Source: Oscillospiraceae bacterium (GTDB lineage Bacteria > Bacillota > Clostridia > Oscillospirales > Acutalibacteraceae). Taken from it: a DNA stretch of 6,428 bases. Below, in pieces: positions 5,989-6,428 of the stretch (position 1 is the stretch's first letter; each line of letters opens with the position of its first letter). The DNA lies in the NCBI GenBank assembly GCA_902795765.1, contig CADBMQ010000055.1:1-6428 (forward strand), written 5' to 3'. The notes beneath the pieces are model-generated. The model saw only the letters and a program-made list of their open reading frames with translations, searched no databases and had not been told where the DNA came from. Made by a program: the position numbers and the translations under genes.

Positions 5989-6428
5989 AGTCCGAGTTCC
6001 TCGTTGACGAGAATGACTTTAATTCTACCAGCAGGTCTGCCAACACGGGTGATTACTTCGTGGCAACAAATGCTATCTTCACTTACGCAATCGCCACACG
6101 AGCCACACACAGCACACGGTGTATTTTTGCCACTAAAACGCTGCATATTTCTCGGTGCGGCAACTGTTCTTGCACGGGTAATTGCGTCTTCGAGAGTTGG
6201 CATAACTTTGTTCATTCCGACTACCATAACTACACTTTTTGCACCGTAAATCATAGCACAAACACGGTTGCCGAAGCCGTCTATATTAACGAGTTGACCA
6301 TCATAGGAAACGGCATTTGACGACATAATAAATGTATCCGAAAACACTGCTTTTTGCATAAGTCCAACACGCTCTTCTTCGGTTTTAGCAGAATTGCGGT
6401 CGATACAATTATAGCCGTCATTTTTAAG
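5985..6428 (-). CDS. LUD-domain (lactate utilization/DUF162-like) protein, N-terminus beyond window edge
   Basis: The reading frame is open to position 6428, so the 147 visible residues are the C-terminal part of a longer protein; the first Met in view (residue 24 of the fragment) is internal, because the preceding residues fit the family. Recognisable stretches are DTFIMSSNAVSYDGQLVNID (31-50), VVMVVGMNKV (66-75), a cysteine-rich segment PCAVCGSCGDC (104-114) with more cysteines at 121-122, and GRIKVILVNEELGL (134-147) at the C-terminus. These match the stand-alone LUD-domain proteins common in clostridia, often labelled lactate utilization protein. LutC/LutB relatives take part in lactate oxidation, but the role of the single-domain clostridial form is not established. 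The four cysteines spaced C-x2-C-x2-C-x2-C could bind metal or an iron-sulfur cluster. Its TGA stop overlaps the queH start by four bases. Confidence 0.88.
   Translation of the reverse strand, partial: LKNDGYNCIDRNSAKTEEERVGLMQKAVFSDTFIMSSNAVSYDGQLVNIDGFGNRVCAMIYGAKSVVMVVGMNKVMPTLEDAITRARTVAAPRNMQRFSGKNTPCAVCGSCGDCVSEDSICCHEVITRVGRPAGRIKVILVNEELGL

Noticed and set aside
5883..6320. Plus-strand open frame of 145 codons
   Set aside because: Antisense shadow of queH and the LUD-domain gene, both of which are supported by conserved motifs on the minus strand.
5985..6359. LUD-domain gene as a complete 124-residue protein starting at 6359
   Set aside because: The frame stays open to the window end and the 23 residues before that Met fit the LUD family, so the gene is partial rather than short.
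1..6428. CRISPR array, insertion sequence, tRNA or defence system
   Set aside because: No spaced direct repeats, transposase, terminal inverted repeats, tRNA-like fold or defence-gene motifs were seen; coding density is high and every gene fits a housekeeping family.

Overview
The window looks like a chromosomal segment of an AT-leaning Firmicute of class Clostridia, probably an Oscillospirales/Ruminococcaceae-like gut anaerobe. This is inferred from the gene set (tandem M42 peptidases, an S11 carboxypeptidase, queH and a LUD-domain protein), the strong AAAGGA-type ribosome binding sites, the frequent TTG/GTG starts and the sigma-A-like promoter boxes. I cannot name a species from sequence alone. 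It carries seven protein-coding genes. Two of them are cut by the window edges.

Layout: positions 1-3871 hold a tightly packed minus-strand operon. In transcription order it is a metallophosphoesterase-fold protein (3871-3098), murD (3108-1720), an M42 metallopeptidase (1708-689) and a second M42 metallopeptidase (696 to beyond position 1). Neighbours overlap by 11 and 8 bases or sit 11 bases apart, so translational coupling is likely. A 169-base divergent intergenic region (3872-4040) has promoter-like boxes for both directions. A secreted, membrane-anchored D-Ala-D-Ala carboxypeptidase follows on the plus strand (4041-5372). A strong hairpin terminator (5390-5422) separates it from the convergent minus-strand pair LUD-domain protein -> queH (6428-5425), whose reading frames overlap by 4 bases.

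How the genes fit together: MurD makes the UDP-MurNAc-L-Ala-D-Glu precursor in the cytoplasm, and the divergently transcribed carboxypeptidase trims the terminal D-Ala of finished stem peptides outside the membrane, so both ends of peptidoglycan metabolism meet at one control region. The M42 pair are cytoplasmic peptide-degrading enzymes. QueH completes queuosine synthesis on tRNA and has no obvious link to the LUD protein beyond co-transcription.

I see no mobile element, CRISPR array, RNA gene or evident new multi-gene system. The points most worth checking are substitutions at normally invariant sites: the phosphoesterase lacks two ligands that belong to the same metal site, and the carboxypeptidase has Ala in place of the Asn of its SxN motif. 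The face-to-face promoter arrangement and the location of murD outside a division/cell-wall cluster are also of interest.
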